From contig JACQUE010000240.1 in assembly GCA_016210425.1 (NCBI GenBank), positions 1-15,442 on the forward strand: a stretch of 15,442 bases of DNA. Reading direction: 5' to 3'. The stretch comes from Chloroflexota bacterium. GTDB lineage: Bacteria > Chloroflexota > Dehalococcoidia > JACQUE01. The translations under genes were made by a program, and so were the position numbers. Positions within the stretch are counted from its first letter, which is position 1; each line of letters opens with the position of its first letter. Shown here piece after piece: positions 6,435-15,431 of the stretch. The notes below the pieces were generated by a model, which ran no database searches, had not been told where the DNA came from, and saw only the letters and a list, made by a program, of their open reading frames with translations.

Positions 6435-7390
6435 TGCGTCAAGCGCTCGCGGTCGGAGCCTTCTCATTCTTGGTCGCCCTGGGCACCGGATGGCCCGTCA
6501 TCCTGCTGCTCCGGCGCTACCGCGTCGGCAAGCGTATCAGCAGCGAGGGTCCAGAGCGGCATCTTGCCAAGCTGGGTACGCCTACAATGGGCGGCCTTAT
6601 CATCTTCCTCACAGTGGTGATCGCCACCATACCGTTTAACCTGGTCCACCGCTACTCGATCTTCCTGCCCCTGGGCACCATGGTGGGCTGCGGCATCCTG
6701 GGCGCCTTCGATGACACCATGACCCTAACCGGCTCCAAGAAGGCTGGCATGACGGCGCGGCTCAAGTTCGCCTGGCTCACTGCAATAGCCCTTGGCGCTG
6801 CGCTTGTCCTCTACTACGGCTTCGAGGCACGAAGCATCAACGTGCCCTTCCTAGGCAAGTACGACATCGGCCTCTGGTACATACCCATCGCCGTATTCGC
6901 TATCGTTGGCTTTGCCAATGCCGTCAACCTCACCGATGGGCTGGATACGCTGGCCGGCGGCACAGCCGCCCTGGGCTTCACCGCCTACGGCGTCATCGCC
7001 TTCCTGCAGCAGCAGGCCTTTCTTGTCACGTTCTCGTTCACCGTGGTCGGGGCAACCCTTGGCTTCCTCTGGTACAACTCGCACCCGGCGATGGTCTTCA
7101 TGGGCGACACCGGCTCGCTGGCCCTGGGTGCGACGCTGGCGGTGGTGGCGCTCATGACCGGCTGGTGGCTGCTGCTGCCCCTCATCGGCGGGGTGTTCGT
7201 GATCGAGACAGGCTCGGTGATGGCGCAGGTCGCCTATTTTAAGCTGACGCATGGCAAGCGACTCCTGCGCATGAGCCCCCTGCACCATCACTTCGAGCTT
7301 ATCGGCTGGAAAGAGACTCAGATCACCATGCGCTTCTGGCTGGCGGGCATGGCGATGGCCATGCTTGGCATCGCGCTGGCGCTTTCATGA
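6434..7390 (+). CDS. mraY: Phospho-MurNAc-pentapeptide translocase MraY
   Basis: The 318-residue polytopic protein transfers phospho-MurNAc-pentapeptide from UDP to undecaprenyl phosphate, making lipid I on the inner face of the membrane. Catalytic signatures are all present: GTPTMGG near the N-terminus, FDD with Asp93-Asp94, NAVNLTDGLDTLAGG, MGDTGS with Asp225, and the HHH cluster at 284-286 in SPLHHHFELIGWKE. About ten hydrophobic segments fit the known fold, and the length matches the shorter Gram-positive-like form rather than the 360-residue enterobacterial one. Translation is coupled at both ends: the ATG overlaps the murF stop by 1 nt and the TGA overlaps the murD start by 4 nt. Confidence 0.96.
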   Translation: MRQALAVGAFSFLVALGTGWPVILLLRRYRVGKRISSEGPERHLAKLGTPTMGGLIIFLTVVIATIPFNLVHRYSIFLPLGTMVGCGILGAFDDTMTLTGSKKAGMTARLKFAWLTAIALGAALVLYYGFEARSINVPFLGKYDIGLWYIPIAVFAIVGFANAVNLTDGLDTLAGGTAALGFTAYGVIAFLQQQAFLVTFSFTVVGATLGFLWYNSHPAMVFMGDTGSLALGATLAVVALMTGWWLLLPLIGGVFVIETGSVMAQVAYFKLTHGKRLLRMSPLHHHFELIGWKETQITMRFWLAGMAMAMLGIALALS

Positions 7391-8784
7391 GAGGGACTGT
7401 CTTGGCAAGCAGGCTGGAGCTAAAGGGGAAGAGGGTGACTGTCATTGGCCTTGGCGTCGAAGGCAGGGCCCTCGTGCGCTACCTCTGTGGTGAGGGCGCG
7501 CAGGTCACAGCCAGCGACTCGCGGCCGGCCGAGAGGCTTGCCGCCGGCCTGCGGGACGTCGAAGGGCTGCCGGTGCGCCTGTCGCTGGGCGGTAACCAGA
7601 TTGCGGATGCCGTGGGCGCCGAGGTCGTCTTCGTGAGCCCGGGCGTGCCGCTGGACATCGCGCCCCTGGCCGCTGCCCGCCAGCGCGGCATCCCCTTCAG
7701 TTCGGTGACCAGGCTCTTCTTCGAGCGCTGTCCCGCGCCCATCATCGCTATCACCGGCAGCAATGGCAAGACGACCACGACTAGCCTCGTGGCCGAGATG
7801 CTGAAGGCGGCGGGGCGCGATGTATTCCTGGGGGGCAACATCGGGCAGCCCCTGCTGGAGTCGCTGCCGGAGATAGGCCCCGGTAGCTGGGTGGTGCTGG
7901 AGCTGAGCAGCTTCCAGCTCCAGATCATGGAGCAGAGCCCGCATATTGCCGCCGTCACCAATGTCACCCCCAACCACCTCGATCAGCACCGCTCCATGGA
8001 GGAGTACATCGAGGCCAAGCGCAACATCGTGCGCTACCAGCGGGCGGATGATTTCGCGGCGCTCGGCTACGATAACGCGATTTCGCGCGCAATGGCCCAC
8101 GGCTGCCCCGCCAGGGTCATCTTCTCCAGCCGGGAGACCGAGCCGCCGGGGGACGCCGCCTTTCTGCGCGGTAGCAGGGTGATTGTGCGACTCGATGAAC
8201 GCGAGAGCCATATTTGCGATCGGGGCCAGATCCCGCTTCTCGGCGAGCACAACGTGAGCAACGTCATTATGGCGTCGGCTATCGCGATGGCGGCCGGAGT
8301 TGGGAGCGATGCCATCGCCAAGGCCATCGATGGCTTCCGCGGCGTAGCGCACCGGCTGGAGCCGGTCCGGGATCTGGACGGGGTCACCTACTATAACGAC
8401 AGCATCGCCACCAGCCCGGAGCGGGCTGTAGCGGGGCTGCGCTCCTTCACACAACCCATCGTCCTTATAGCAGGAGGCCGCGAAAAGCACCTGCCGCTGG
8501 ACGAGTTCGTGCGGACGGTCCAGGAGCGTTGCCGGGCCGTGGTGCTGTACGGCGAGGCGGCGCCGGTGCTGAAGGATGCGCTGCGGGCGGCGAAGGGCGT
8601 GCCCGTTCGCATGAGTCCGTCATTCGCCGAGGCGCCGGCAATCGCACGGGGCGAGGCGAGACCGGGCGATGTTGTGCTTCTCTCCCCAGCCTGCACCAGC
8701 TATGACCTCTTCGCCAACTTCGAGGAGCGGGGAGACGAGTTCAAGCGCCTGGTGCAGGAGCTAAAGCCGCGGAGGGAATTATGA
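7387..8784 (+). CDS. murD: UDP-MurNAc-L-alanine:D-glutamate ligase MurD
   Basis: The 465-residue product has the three-domain Mur ligase layout. A Rossmann-like N-terminal domain (VTVIGLGVEGRALVRYL, SPGVPLD) binds the UDP part. The central ATPase domain has GSNGKTTTT with P-loop Lys128, GGNIGQPLLE, VLELSSFQL and TNVTPNHLDQH. The C-terminal domain has HRLEPV, YYNDSIATSPERA, GGREKHL and SPACTSYDLFANFEERGDEF. The SSFQL and SPACxSxD motifs are specific for MurD. It adds D-Glu to UDP-MurNAc-L-Ala in the cytoplasm. The length is slightly above the E. coli enzyme (438), with no obvious extra domain. It overlaps mraY and ftsW by 4 nt each (ATGA). Confidence 0.95.
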   Translation: MRGTVLASRLELKGKRVTVIGLGVEGRALVRYLCGEGAQVTASDSRPAERLAAGLRDVEGLPVRLSLGGNQIADAVGAEVVFVSPGVPLDIAPLAAARQRGIPFSSVTRLFFERCPAPIIAITGSNGKTTTTSLVAEMLKAAGRDVFLGGNIGQPLLESLPEIGPGSWVVLELSSFQLQIMEQSPHIAAVTNVTPNHLDQHRSMEEYIEAKRNIVRYQRADDFAALGYDNAISRAMAHGCPARVIFSSRETEPPGDAAFLRGSRVIVRLDERESHICDRGQIPLLGEHNVSNVIMASAIAMAAGVGSDAIAKAIDGFRGVAHRLEPVRDLDGVTYYNDSIATSPERAVAGLRSFTQPIVLIAGGREKHLPLDEFVRTVQERCRAVVLYGEAAPVLKDALRAAKGVPVRMSPSFAEAPAIARGEARPGDVVLLSPACTSYDLFANFEERGDEFKRLVQELKPRREL

Positions 8785-9929
8785 CGGAGGCGGCGCTAAG
8801 GAGGGAGGTCTTGCGCAAGAGGCCCGATTATCTGATCCCGGCTCTCACTGGCGTGCTGCTGCTCATCGGGTTGCAGGCCGTGTACAGCGCCACCTTTGCC
8901 CTGGGCGTACGCCAGTATGGCAGCGTCGGCTACTTCGTGACGAGGCAGAGTATGTGGGCCGGCGTCGGGCTGATCATGTTTATCGTTGGCTCGCGGGTCA
9001 ACTACCGACGCTGGATCGCCTGGAGCCCCTGGATCATGCTGGGGTGCCTGGGGGCGTTGGCGGCGGTCCTCGTGCCGAGCCTGGGGCTCACCCGATATGG
9101 CGCGACACGCTGGCTGCAGATAGGGCCTTTCGGTGTGCAGCCCAGCGAGTTCATTAAGCTCTCACTCATCCTCTACGTCTCGGCGTGGCTGGCGACGCGC
9201 GGCGAGAGGCTGCGGAGCTGGTCATCGGGATTCCTGCCATTCGTCATAATAGTGGGGCTCGTCGGCGGCCTCATCATGCTGCAGCCTGATTTGGGGACGA
9301 CGCTCATCATCCTATTCGTGACCGCCATCCTCTTTTTTGTCGGCGGCGCCGACCTGCGCCAGTTCCTGGTGCTGGCCGTGGCCGGGCTGGCGGCGATGGC
9401 GATGCTCATAGCGGGCGCCGGCTACCGTTCCGATCGCTGGGAGGCCTTCGTCAACCCCTGGGATGACCCGGCGGGCAAGGGCTTCCACATCATCCAGCTT
9501 CTCATCGCGCTGGGCAGCGGCGGCGTCACCGGCCTGGGTATTGGCGCTAGCCGCCAGAAGTTTTTCTACGTGCCCGGCTCCCATACCGACGGCATTTTCG
9601 CCATTATCGGCGAGGAGGTGGGCTTCGTGGGGGCGATCCTTGTCATCGCCGTCTTTGCCGCGCTGGTCTGGCGCGGCTTCAAGGTGGCATCTGCGGCTCC
9701 TGACCAATACGGAGGGCTCGTGGCGGTGGGCATCACCTGTTGGCTGGGCTTTCAGGCCCTTATCAACATCGGTGGCATCACGCGCTCGATCCCGCTGACC
9801 GGCATACCGCTGCCTTTCATCAGCTACGGAGGCTCCTCTCTTGCGGTATCCATGGCCGCGATTGGTATCTTATTCAACATATCGAAGTACGGCCTGCCGT
9901 CGAGGCAGGTAGCGCCGGCGCCGGCCTAG
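8781..9929 (+). CDS. ftsW: SEDS peptidoglycan glycosyltransferase FtsW
   Basis: The 382-residue polytopic protein has about ten membrane segments and the SEDS-family signatures: GATRWLQIGPFGVQPSEFIKL, LQPDLGTT, FVNPWDDPAGKGFH, GASRQKFFYVPGSHTDGIFAIIGEE, and PLTGIPLPFISYGGSS near the C-terminus. Asp270 in SHTDGIF corresponds to the large extracytoplasmic loop aspartate implicated in polymerase activity. SEDS proteins polymerise lipid II into glycan strands in complex with a class B PBP. Location between murD and murG is the classical ftsW position and argues for FtsW over RodA. Start and stop codons are tightly linked to neighbours (4-nt overlap with murD, 13-nt gap to murG). Confidence 0.95.
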   Translation: MTEAALRREVLRKRPDYLIPALTGVLLLIGLQAVYSATFALGVRQYGSVGYFVTRQSMWAGVGLIMFIVGSRVNYRRWIAWSPWIMLGCLGALAAVLVPSLGLTRYGATRWLQIGPFGVQPSEFIKLSLILYVSAWLATRGERLRSWSSGFLPFVIIVGLVGGLIMLQPDLGTTLIILFVTAILFFVGGADLRQFLVLAVAGLAAMAMLIAGAGYRSDRWEAFVNPWDDPAGKGFHIIQLLIALGSGGVTGLGIGASRQKFFYVPGSHTDGIFAIIGEEVGFVGAILVIAVFAALVWRGFKVASAAPDQYGGLVAVGITCWLGFQALINIGGITRSIPLTGIPLPFISYGGSSLAVSMAAIGILFNISKYGLPSRQVAPAPA

Positions 9930-9942
9930 AGAGCTATGAGCG

Positions 9943-11055
9943 ATGCGTTTTGTGATCACGGGGGGCGGCACCGGAGGGCATGTTTACCCGGCCCTAGCGG
10001 TAGTCGAGGTGCTGGCCAGGGAAGAGCAGGATAAAGGGATGAGTCGGAGCGAGCTATTGTACGTTGGCATGGCGCAGGGCATCGAGGCTGGCCTGGCCAC
10101 CAGGACAGGGTTGCCCTTCGCCGCTGTACGGGCCGGCGCAATTAGAGGCGGCTCGCCCATCCGGATCGTCGCCGGCGCTGCGAAGCTGCTCCTAGGTATT
10201 GTGCGGGCTTGGCAGGTGCTGCGGCGCTTCCGGCCCAAGGCCGTGCTGTCGACGGGAGGCTACGTCTCGGTGCCGGTCGGCCTGGCGGCCTGGCTGCTGC
10301 GCGTACCGCTGGTCGTCTATCTGCCCGACGTGGCGCCGGGCTGGGCTGTGAGGTTACTGGCGCGCTTCGCAAGGCGCGTGGCAGTGACATCTGAGGCATC
10401 GCGCGCCTACCTGCCGCCCGCAAAGGTTGTGGTGACTGGTTATCCCGTCCGTGCCGTTTTTGGCTCGGCAAGCAAAGAGGAGGCGCAGCGCAAGATGGGG
10501 CTTGACCCTGTGCTGCCGACGCTCCTCCTCTGGGGAGGCAGCCGCGGCGCCCGCAGCCTCAATCGTGCCCTTGGCGTTGTCCTGGCTGAGGTACTCGATC
10601 TGTGCCAGGTGTTGCACGTCTGCGGCACGGAGGACGAGGCGGAGTTCCAGGCCAGGCGCGAGGCTCTGCCTGCGGAGCTTCGCGAGCGCTACCACGTCCA
10701 CGCCTATCTGTATGACGACCTGCCGCTGGCGATGGTCGCCGCCGACCTAGCCGTATCGCGGGCGGGCGCTTCGATCATGGGCGAGTTCCCTGTTGCCGGG
10801 CTGCCTAGCATCCTCGTACCGTACCCATACGCAGGCGGTCATCAGTGGCTGAATGCGAAGGCGCTCGTGGACGGTGGCGCCGCCGAGATCATCGAGGATG
10901 CGGACTTAGAGGCCAGGCTGCTGCCGGCGGTGCGAGACCTGATCTGCGACCAGGAGCGGCTGGCCGGGATGGCGGCTGCGTGCCGCAGGTTGGCGAGGCC
11001 GGATGCGGCGCGAGAGATAGCGAGGCTGCTGCTTCAGGCAGGAGCCAGTCGTTGA
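9943..11055 (+). CDS. murG: UDP-GlcNAc:lipid I GlcNAc transferase MurG
   Basis: The 370-residue GT28-family protein adds GlcNAc to lipid I to give lipid II at the inner face of the membrane. The N-terminal acceptor domain begins with the glycine-rich loop GGGTGGHVYPALAV and continues with STGGYVSVPVGLAAWLL. The C-terminal donor domain shows LLWGGSRGARSLNRAL, SRAGASIMGEF, AGLPSILVPYPYAGGHQWLNA and an aliphatic end. One clear departure is that the HEQN-type motif after the second glycine loop, highly conserved in well-studied MurG proteins, reads YLPD here (residues 126-129, in VVYLPDVAPG). The remaining catalytic-site motifs are intact, so activity is still expected; this may be a lineage variant. 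It follows ftsW after 13 nt. Confidence 0.93.
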   Translation: MRFVITGGGTGGHVYPALAVVEVLAREEQDKGMSRSELLYVGMAQGIEAGLATRTGLPFAAVRAGAIRGGSPIRIVAGAAKLLLGIVRAWQVLRRFRPKAVLSTGGYVSVPVGLAAWLLRVPLVVYLPDVAPGWAVRLLARFARRVAVTSEASRAYLPPAKVVVTGYPVRAVFGSASKEEAQRKMGLDPVLPTLLLWGGSRGARSLNRALGVVLAEVLDLCQVLHVCGTEDEAEFQARREALPAELRERYHVHAYLYDDLPLAMVAADLAVSRAGASIMGEFPVAGLPSILVPYPYAGGHQWLNAKALVDGGAAEIIEDADLEARLLPAVRDLICDQERLAGMAAACRRLARPDAAREIARLLLQAGASR

Positions 11056-11100
11056 AAGCGACACCATAGTTGGCATGGAGAAGGGACCGAGGTAACTGAG

Positions 11101-11721
11101 ATGGACGCGGCACTGTGGGGCCTGATAGCGATGCTCCTGCTGGGAGCGCTGGGCTTCCTGCGCGGGGGGCGCGCCGAGGGTATATCGCTGGCGGGCGTCA
11201 TCGGCACGGCGACGGTGCTCACCCAAAGCGGGCTACGCGACCGGGTGGTCAGTCTGGTGAACAAGGGGCCCAAGCTGGTGGATGTCCTCTTGCGGCCTGA
11301 CGAGTCATCGGCAGCCGGGGCGGCATCGCAGGCCAGGCAGCTCCTGGCCACTGCCGATCAGAAGCTCCTCTTCTACGTTGGCTTCTTCGTGCTGGGTGTC
11401 ATCGTCTTCTACCTGGCGGGCTCGGCCATGGGCGGGTCGGCGATAGGCATGGTGCAGCGACTGGCGGGAGGGATCATGGGCGCTATCAGCGGCTACGTCA
11501 TCGGCCTCTCGCTCACCAACTTCAGCCAGGACTACCTGAGCCGGCATCCGGCCAGCGGTCAGATGAAACTTCAGCTTCCGTCGGTGTTCTCTCCGGAGCT
11601 GCCGCACACGAACTCGCTTTCGCAGTACGCGCCTCTGATATTCGTCATGGGACTCTTCGTGATAGCCCTGCTGGCTGCCTTCTCCTTCTTCCGAGGGCGA
11701 GGTGCCAAGGTGAAGCAGTGA
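11101..11721 (+). CDS. Multi-pass membrane protein, CvpA-like, in the murG-murC gap
   Basis: This 206-residue protein has about five hydrophobic segments (about 4-20, 27-43, 88-108, 118-138 and 177-197). The first two, with LGFLRGGRAEGISLAGVIG between them, resemble the start of CvpA-family proteins, as does the overall layout of short helices rich in Gly/Ala. A polar loop (about 44-87) and a second loop (about 141-176) separate the helices, and the C-terminus is basic (FRGRGAKVKQ). I cannot name a family with confidence. ATG 11101 has GAGGTAA 5 nt upstream, and the stop lies one base before the murC start, so it is a true operon member and probably acts at the membrane in envelope synthesis or division. 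The 45-nt gap after murG is larger than most junctions here. Confidence 0.85.
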   Translation: MDAALWGLIAMLLLGALGFLRGGRAEGISLAGVIGTATVLTQSGLRDRVVSLVNKGPKLVDVLLRPDESSAAGAASQARQLLATADQKLLFYVGFFVLGVIVFYLAGSAMGGSAIGMVQRLAGGIMGAISGYVIGLSLTNFSQDYLSRHPASGQMKLQLPSVFSPELPHTNSLSQYAPLIFVMGLFVIALLAAFSFFRGRGAKVKQ

Positions 11722-11722
11722 T

Positions 11723-13113
<1,391 letters not shown>

Positions 13114-13117
<4 letters not shown>

Positions 13118-14055
13118 AGGAGCTCCTTAAGATACTGGAGGAGAGGGTCGAGGTGCTCGCCAACGAGCCCATGTCCCGCCACACCTCCATCCAGGTCGGC
13201 GGCCCTGCCGACTACTACGTGACGGTGAAGACTGCCGCTCAGCTCGCCTGGATCTGCCAGGCCGCCTGGCGATGCGACGCTCCCTTCTTTGTCTTCGGCA
13301 ACGGGACAAATCTGCTTGTGCGCGATGGTGGCATCCGCGGGCTGGTGGTGGAGAACCGCGCCAGCCGCGTCCGTGGCCTCAAGGACACCGCAGCCTGGGC
13401 CTTCGAAACCATCTCCATTTTCGTCGAGTCCGGCACGTCCTTGCGCGGGCTGGCCATGCGCACGGCGAAGGCCGGCTGGCAGGGTCTCGAGTGGGCGGCG
13501 GGCATTCCGGGCACCGTGGGTGGCGCCGTCCTCTCCAACGCGGGCGCCCATGGCGGCTGCATCGCCAACGCCTTCCGCTCGGGGCGGGTGCTCTGCGCCA
13601 ATGCCGCCAAGGTGCAGGAGTGGCAGCCGGAGGCCTTCGGCTTTACCTATAGACGAAGCGTCCTGCAGGCCGAGACTGGGCATCGGGCGCCGAGCACGGT
13701 AGTGCTGGGGGTGACGCTCTCGCTGCAGCGCTGCGAGGCTGCGACTTTGCTGGCGCGCATCGAGAAGTACCTCGGCTGGCGGCGGCGGAACCAGCCTCAG
13801 CTTCCCAGCGCAGGCTCAGTTTTCAAGAACCCGGGGCGGCTCGGCGCCGGTGCACTCATCCAGCAGGTGGGGCTCAAAGGCGAACGCCGGGGAGATGCCC
13901 AGTTTTCGCCGGAGCACGCCAACTTCATCGTGAACCTGGGCGGAGCCAGGGCGACGGACATCGAGATGTTGATGGCGCTGGCGCGCCAGATGGTTAAGGA
14001 CAGCTTCGGCATCGGGCTGGAGCTAGAGGTCCAGATCGTGGGGGAGGCGGCATGA
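13114..14055 (+). CDS. murB: UDP-N-acetylenolpyruvoylglucosamine reductase MurB
   Basis: The 313-residue flavoprotein reduces UDP-GlcNAc-enolpyruvate to UDP-MurNAc with NADPH and bound FAD. FAD-binding motifs are visible: [33 protein letters not shown], and [41 protein letters not shown] with the proton-donating Ser235, [29 protein letters not shown] and a C-terminal [10 protein letters not shown], with the conserved Glu, complete the active site. The length and the lack of long insertions suggest the shorter type found in many Gram-positive bacteria. Order murC-murB-ddl is common in dcw operons. It overlaps both neighbours by 4 nt, so the three proteins are probably made in matched amounts. 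Confidence 0.95.
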
Positions 14056-15119
14056 TGGTGGGTGGAACGAGCAAGCTGCGGGTGGGAGTCATCTTCGGCG
14101 GGCGCTCCGCCGAGCGCGAGGTATCGGTGACGTCGGCGCGGGCCGTCATGGCGGCGATGGACTGGAAACGGTATGAGATCGTTCCGATCCTGATAACCCA
14201 AGACGGGCGCTGGCTGTCGCCGGAGCGCACCGAACGATTCTTGAGCCAAGGCGAGGCGGGAGACCCGCCCAATGGGGTCATCGAGTTGCCGGCGATGGGC
14301 CGCCTCGTAGATGTGGCCTTCCCGTTGGTGCATGGCACGTATGGCGAGGACGGCACGCTGCAGGGAGCCCTGGAGATGATGGACATACCCTACGTGGGCT
14401 GCGGCGTCCTGGCCAGCGCGCTGGGCATGGACAAAGTGGTTCAGAAGACGCTCTTCCGGATGAGGGGGCTGCCTATTGCCGATTTCGTGGCCTTCAAGTC
14501 ACATGATCTCTCTGCTGACAGGAGGGGCGCCCTGGCCAGAGTGGAGGCCCAGATTGGCTTTCCCTGCTTCGTCAAGCCGGCCAACCTTGGGAGCAGCGTC
14601 GGCATCAGCAAGGCGCGCAATGAAGAGGCATTAGAAGGAGCGATATCTGTGGCGCTGCGCTATGACGAGAAGGTGATCGTCGAGGAGGCGATCATCGGAC
14701 GAGAGTTGGAGTGCAGCGTCCTGGGCAACGAGGAGCCGGAGGTTTCTTGCCTGGGTGAGATCGTTCCTGTTGGAGAATTCTACGATTACGACGCTAAGTA
14801 TGTCGATGATAGCGCCCATCTAATCTTTCCTGCCAAAGTGGAGCCAGACTTGGAGGCCGAGGCAAGGCGCCTGGCCATTGAGGCCTTTAAAGCCATCGAC
14901 GGCTCCGGCATGGCCCGTGTCGACTTCTTCCTGCGCGGGAGCGACGGCAAGCTCATCATAAACGAGGTGAACACCATCCCCGGCTTCACGCGCATCAGCA
15001 TGTACCCGAAACTCTGGGAGGCGAGCGGCGTTTCTTACGCGGAACTGCTCGACCGCCTCATTCAGCTCGCGCTCGCGCGCCATCGGCGGGACAAGAAGCT
15101 CAAAACGACGTACGATTAG
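14052..15119 (+). CDS. ddl: D-alanine:D-alanine ligase Ddl
   Basis: The 355-residue ATP-grasp enzyme makes the D-Ala-D-Ala dipeptide used by MurF. Signatures are VGVIFGGRSAEREVSVTSA, HGTYGEDGTLQGALEMMDIPYVG (HGxxGEDG), MDKVVQK, CFVKPANLGSSVGISKA (phosphate-binding loop), VEEAIIGRELECSV, EIVP...FYDYDAKY, RVDFFL and NEVNTIPGFTRISMYPKLW. The YDYDAKY stretch retains the Tyr typical of D-Ala-D-Ala ligases, with no sign of a D-lactate or D-serine type switch. Two ATG codons in frame (14052, 14055) both overlap or adjoin the murB stop. It is the last gene of the operon in this window; ftsQ, ftsA and ftsZ do not follow. Confidence 0.96.
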   Translation: MMVGGTSKLRVGVIFGGRSAEREVSVTSARAVMAAMDWKRYEIVPILITQDGRWLSPERTERFLSQGEAGDPPNGVIELPAMGRLVDVAFPLVHGTYGEDGTLQGALEMMDIPYVGCGVLASALGMDKVVQKTLFRMRGLPIADFVAFKSHDLSADRRGALARVEAQIGFPCFVKPANLGSSVGISKARNEEALEGAISVALRYDEKVIVEEAIIGRELECSVLGNEEPEVSCLGEIVPVGEFYDYDAKYVDDSAHLIFPAKVEPDLEAEARRLAIEAFKAIDGSGMARVDFFLRGSDGKLIINEVNTIPGFTRISMYPKLWEASGVSYAELLDRLIQLALARHRRDKKLKTTYD

Positions 15120-15125
15120 AGTTGC

Positions 15126-15168
15126 GAGTTGAGAGTGTAAGAGTTGAGAAGTTGAAGAATTCAACTTC
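15126..15168 (+). repeat. GAGTTGAGA direct repeat and 9-bp hairpin after ddl
   Basis: GAGTTGAGA occurs at 15126-15134 and 15141-15149 (15-bp step). Partly overlapping the second copy, GAAGTTGAA (15148-15156) and TTCAACTTC (15160-15168) form a perfect 9-bp stem with a GAA triloop. It starts 7 nt after the ddl stop and could act as an mRNA 3' end or weak terminator, but no T run follows. Confidence 0.55.
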
Positions 15169-15174
15169 ACAACG

Positions 15175-15185
15175 GCTTTGTTGCA
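15175..15185 (+). repeat. Left terminal inverted repeat
   Basis: GCTTTGTTGCA; exact inverse of 15432-15442. The preceding G at 15174 may belong to it. Confidence 0.7.
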
Positions 15186-15223
15186 AAAACATTTCTGCGG
15201 TAATAAAAATGCGAAATCCTTTT

Positions 15224-15308
15224 TAGCGCCGAAGGCGCGCCCGTCAGTAGCCTGGGGCGGAAGCCCCAGGAATCGGATCTCAACAAGACGTCAAGCCCCG
15301 AAGGGGCG
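15224..15308 (+). repeat. Palindromic unit 1 (REP-like), + orientation
   Basis: This 85-bp unit contains three hairpins in order: GCGCC/GGCGC with a GAA loop (15226-15238), CCTGGGGC/GCCCCAGG with a GGAA loop (15251-15270), and GCCCC/GGGGC with a GAA loop (15295-15307). The linker GCCCGTCAGTAGCC places GTAG (15247-15250) directly before the middle hairpin. GTAG at the foot of a palindrome is the hallmark of REP sequences mobilised by RAYT (REP-associated tyrosine) transposases. Unit 2 is its inverted relative. Confidence 0.8.
15247..15270 (+). repeat. REP-like core: GTAG plus 8-bp hairpin
   Basis: GTAG (15247-15250) is followed at once by a perfect 8-bp stem closed by GGAA, a GNRA-type tetraloop on this strand. 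Confidence 0.7.
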
Positions 15309-15321
15309 GCAGGAAAAGTGT

Positions 15322-15406
15322 CGCGCCTTCGGCGCTAAGACCGTCTTTATTCTGCGAATCCCACGGCTTACGCCGTGGGCTACGGACGGGCGCCCCTTCG
15401 GGGCTT
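15322..15406 (-). repeat. Palindromic unit 2 (REP-like), inverted copy
   Basis: Read on the - strand it matches unit 1 end to end without gaps, 57 of 85 positions identical by hand count. Hairpins are at 15392-15404 (GCCCC type), 15360-15379 (CCCACGGC/GCCGTGGG, loop GTAA on the - strand) and 15323-15335 (GCGCC type). All paired features of units 1 and 2 are symmetric about 15315, and 13 nt separate the units. The outer and inner small hairpins swap types relative to unit 1. Confidence 0.8.
15360..15383 (-). repeat. REP-like core of unit 2: GTAG plus 8-bp hairpin on the - strand
   Basis: CTAC at 15380-15383 is GTAG on the - strand and abuts a perfect 8-bp stem (15360-15379) with a GTAA (GNRA-type) loop, mirroring the core at 15247-15270. 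Confidence 0.7.
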
Positions 15407-15431
15407 TATCGGAAAGTGCCATTTATTTTTA

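Noticed and set aside
7420..8490. Long antisense open frame (356 codons) opposite murD
   Set aside because: It is a frame shadow typical of GC-rich coding DNA; the + strand carries all MurD motifs and the antisense product resembles no protein.
14820..15170. Antisense open frame entering from the region after ddl
   Set aside because: It runs over the conserved ddl C-terminal half and has no support of its own.
15224..15406. One long-range structure pairing 15224-15239 with 15322-15337 and 15293-15308 with 15391-15406
   Set aside because: The two pairings cross (order A, C, A', C'), so they cannot both form as nested stems. They arise because each arm is itself a local hairpin in two inverted units.
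15126..15407. CRISPR array
   Set aside because: The repeats are inverted palindromes with differing stems, not equal direct repeats with unique spacers, and no cas genes are present.
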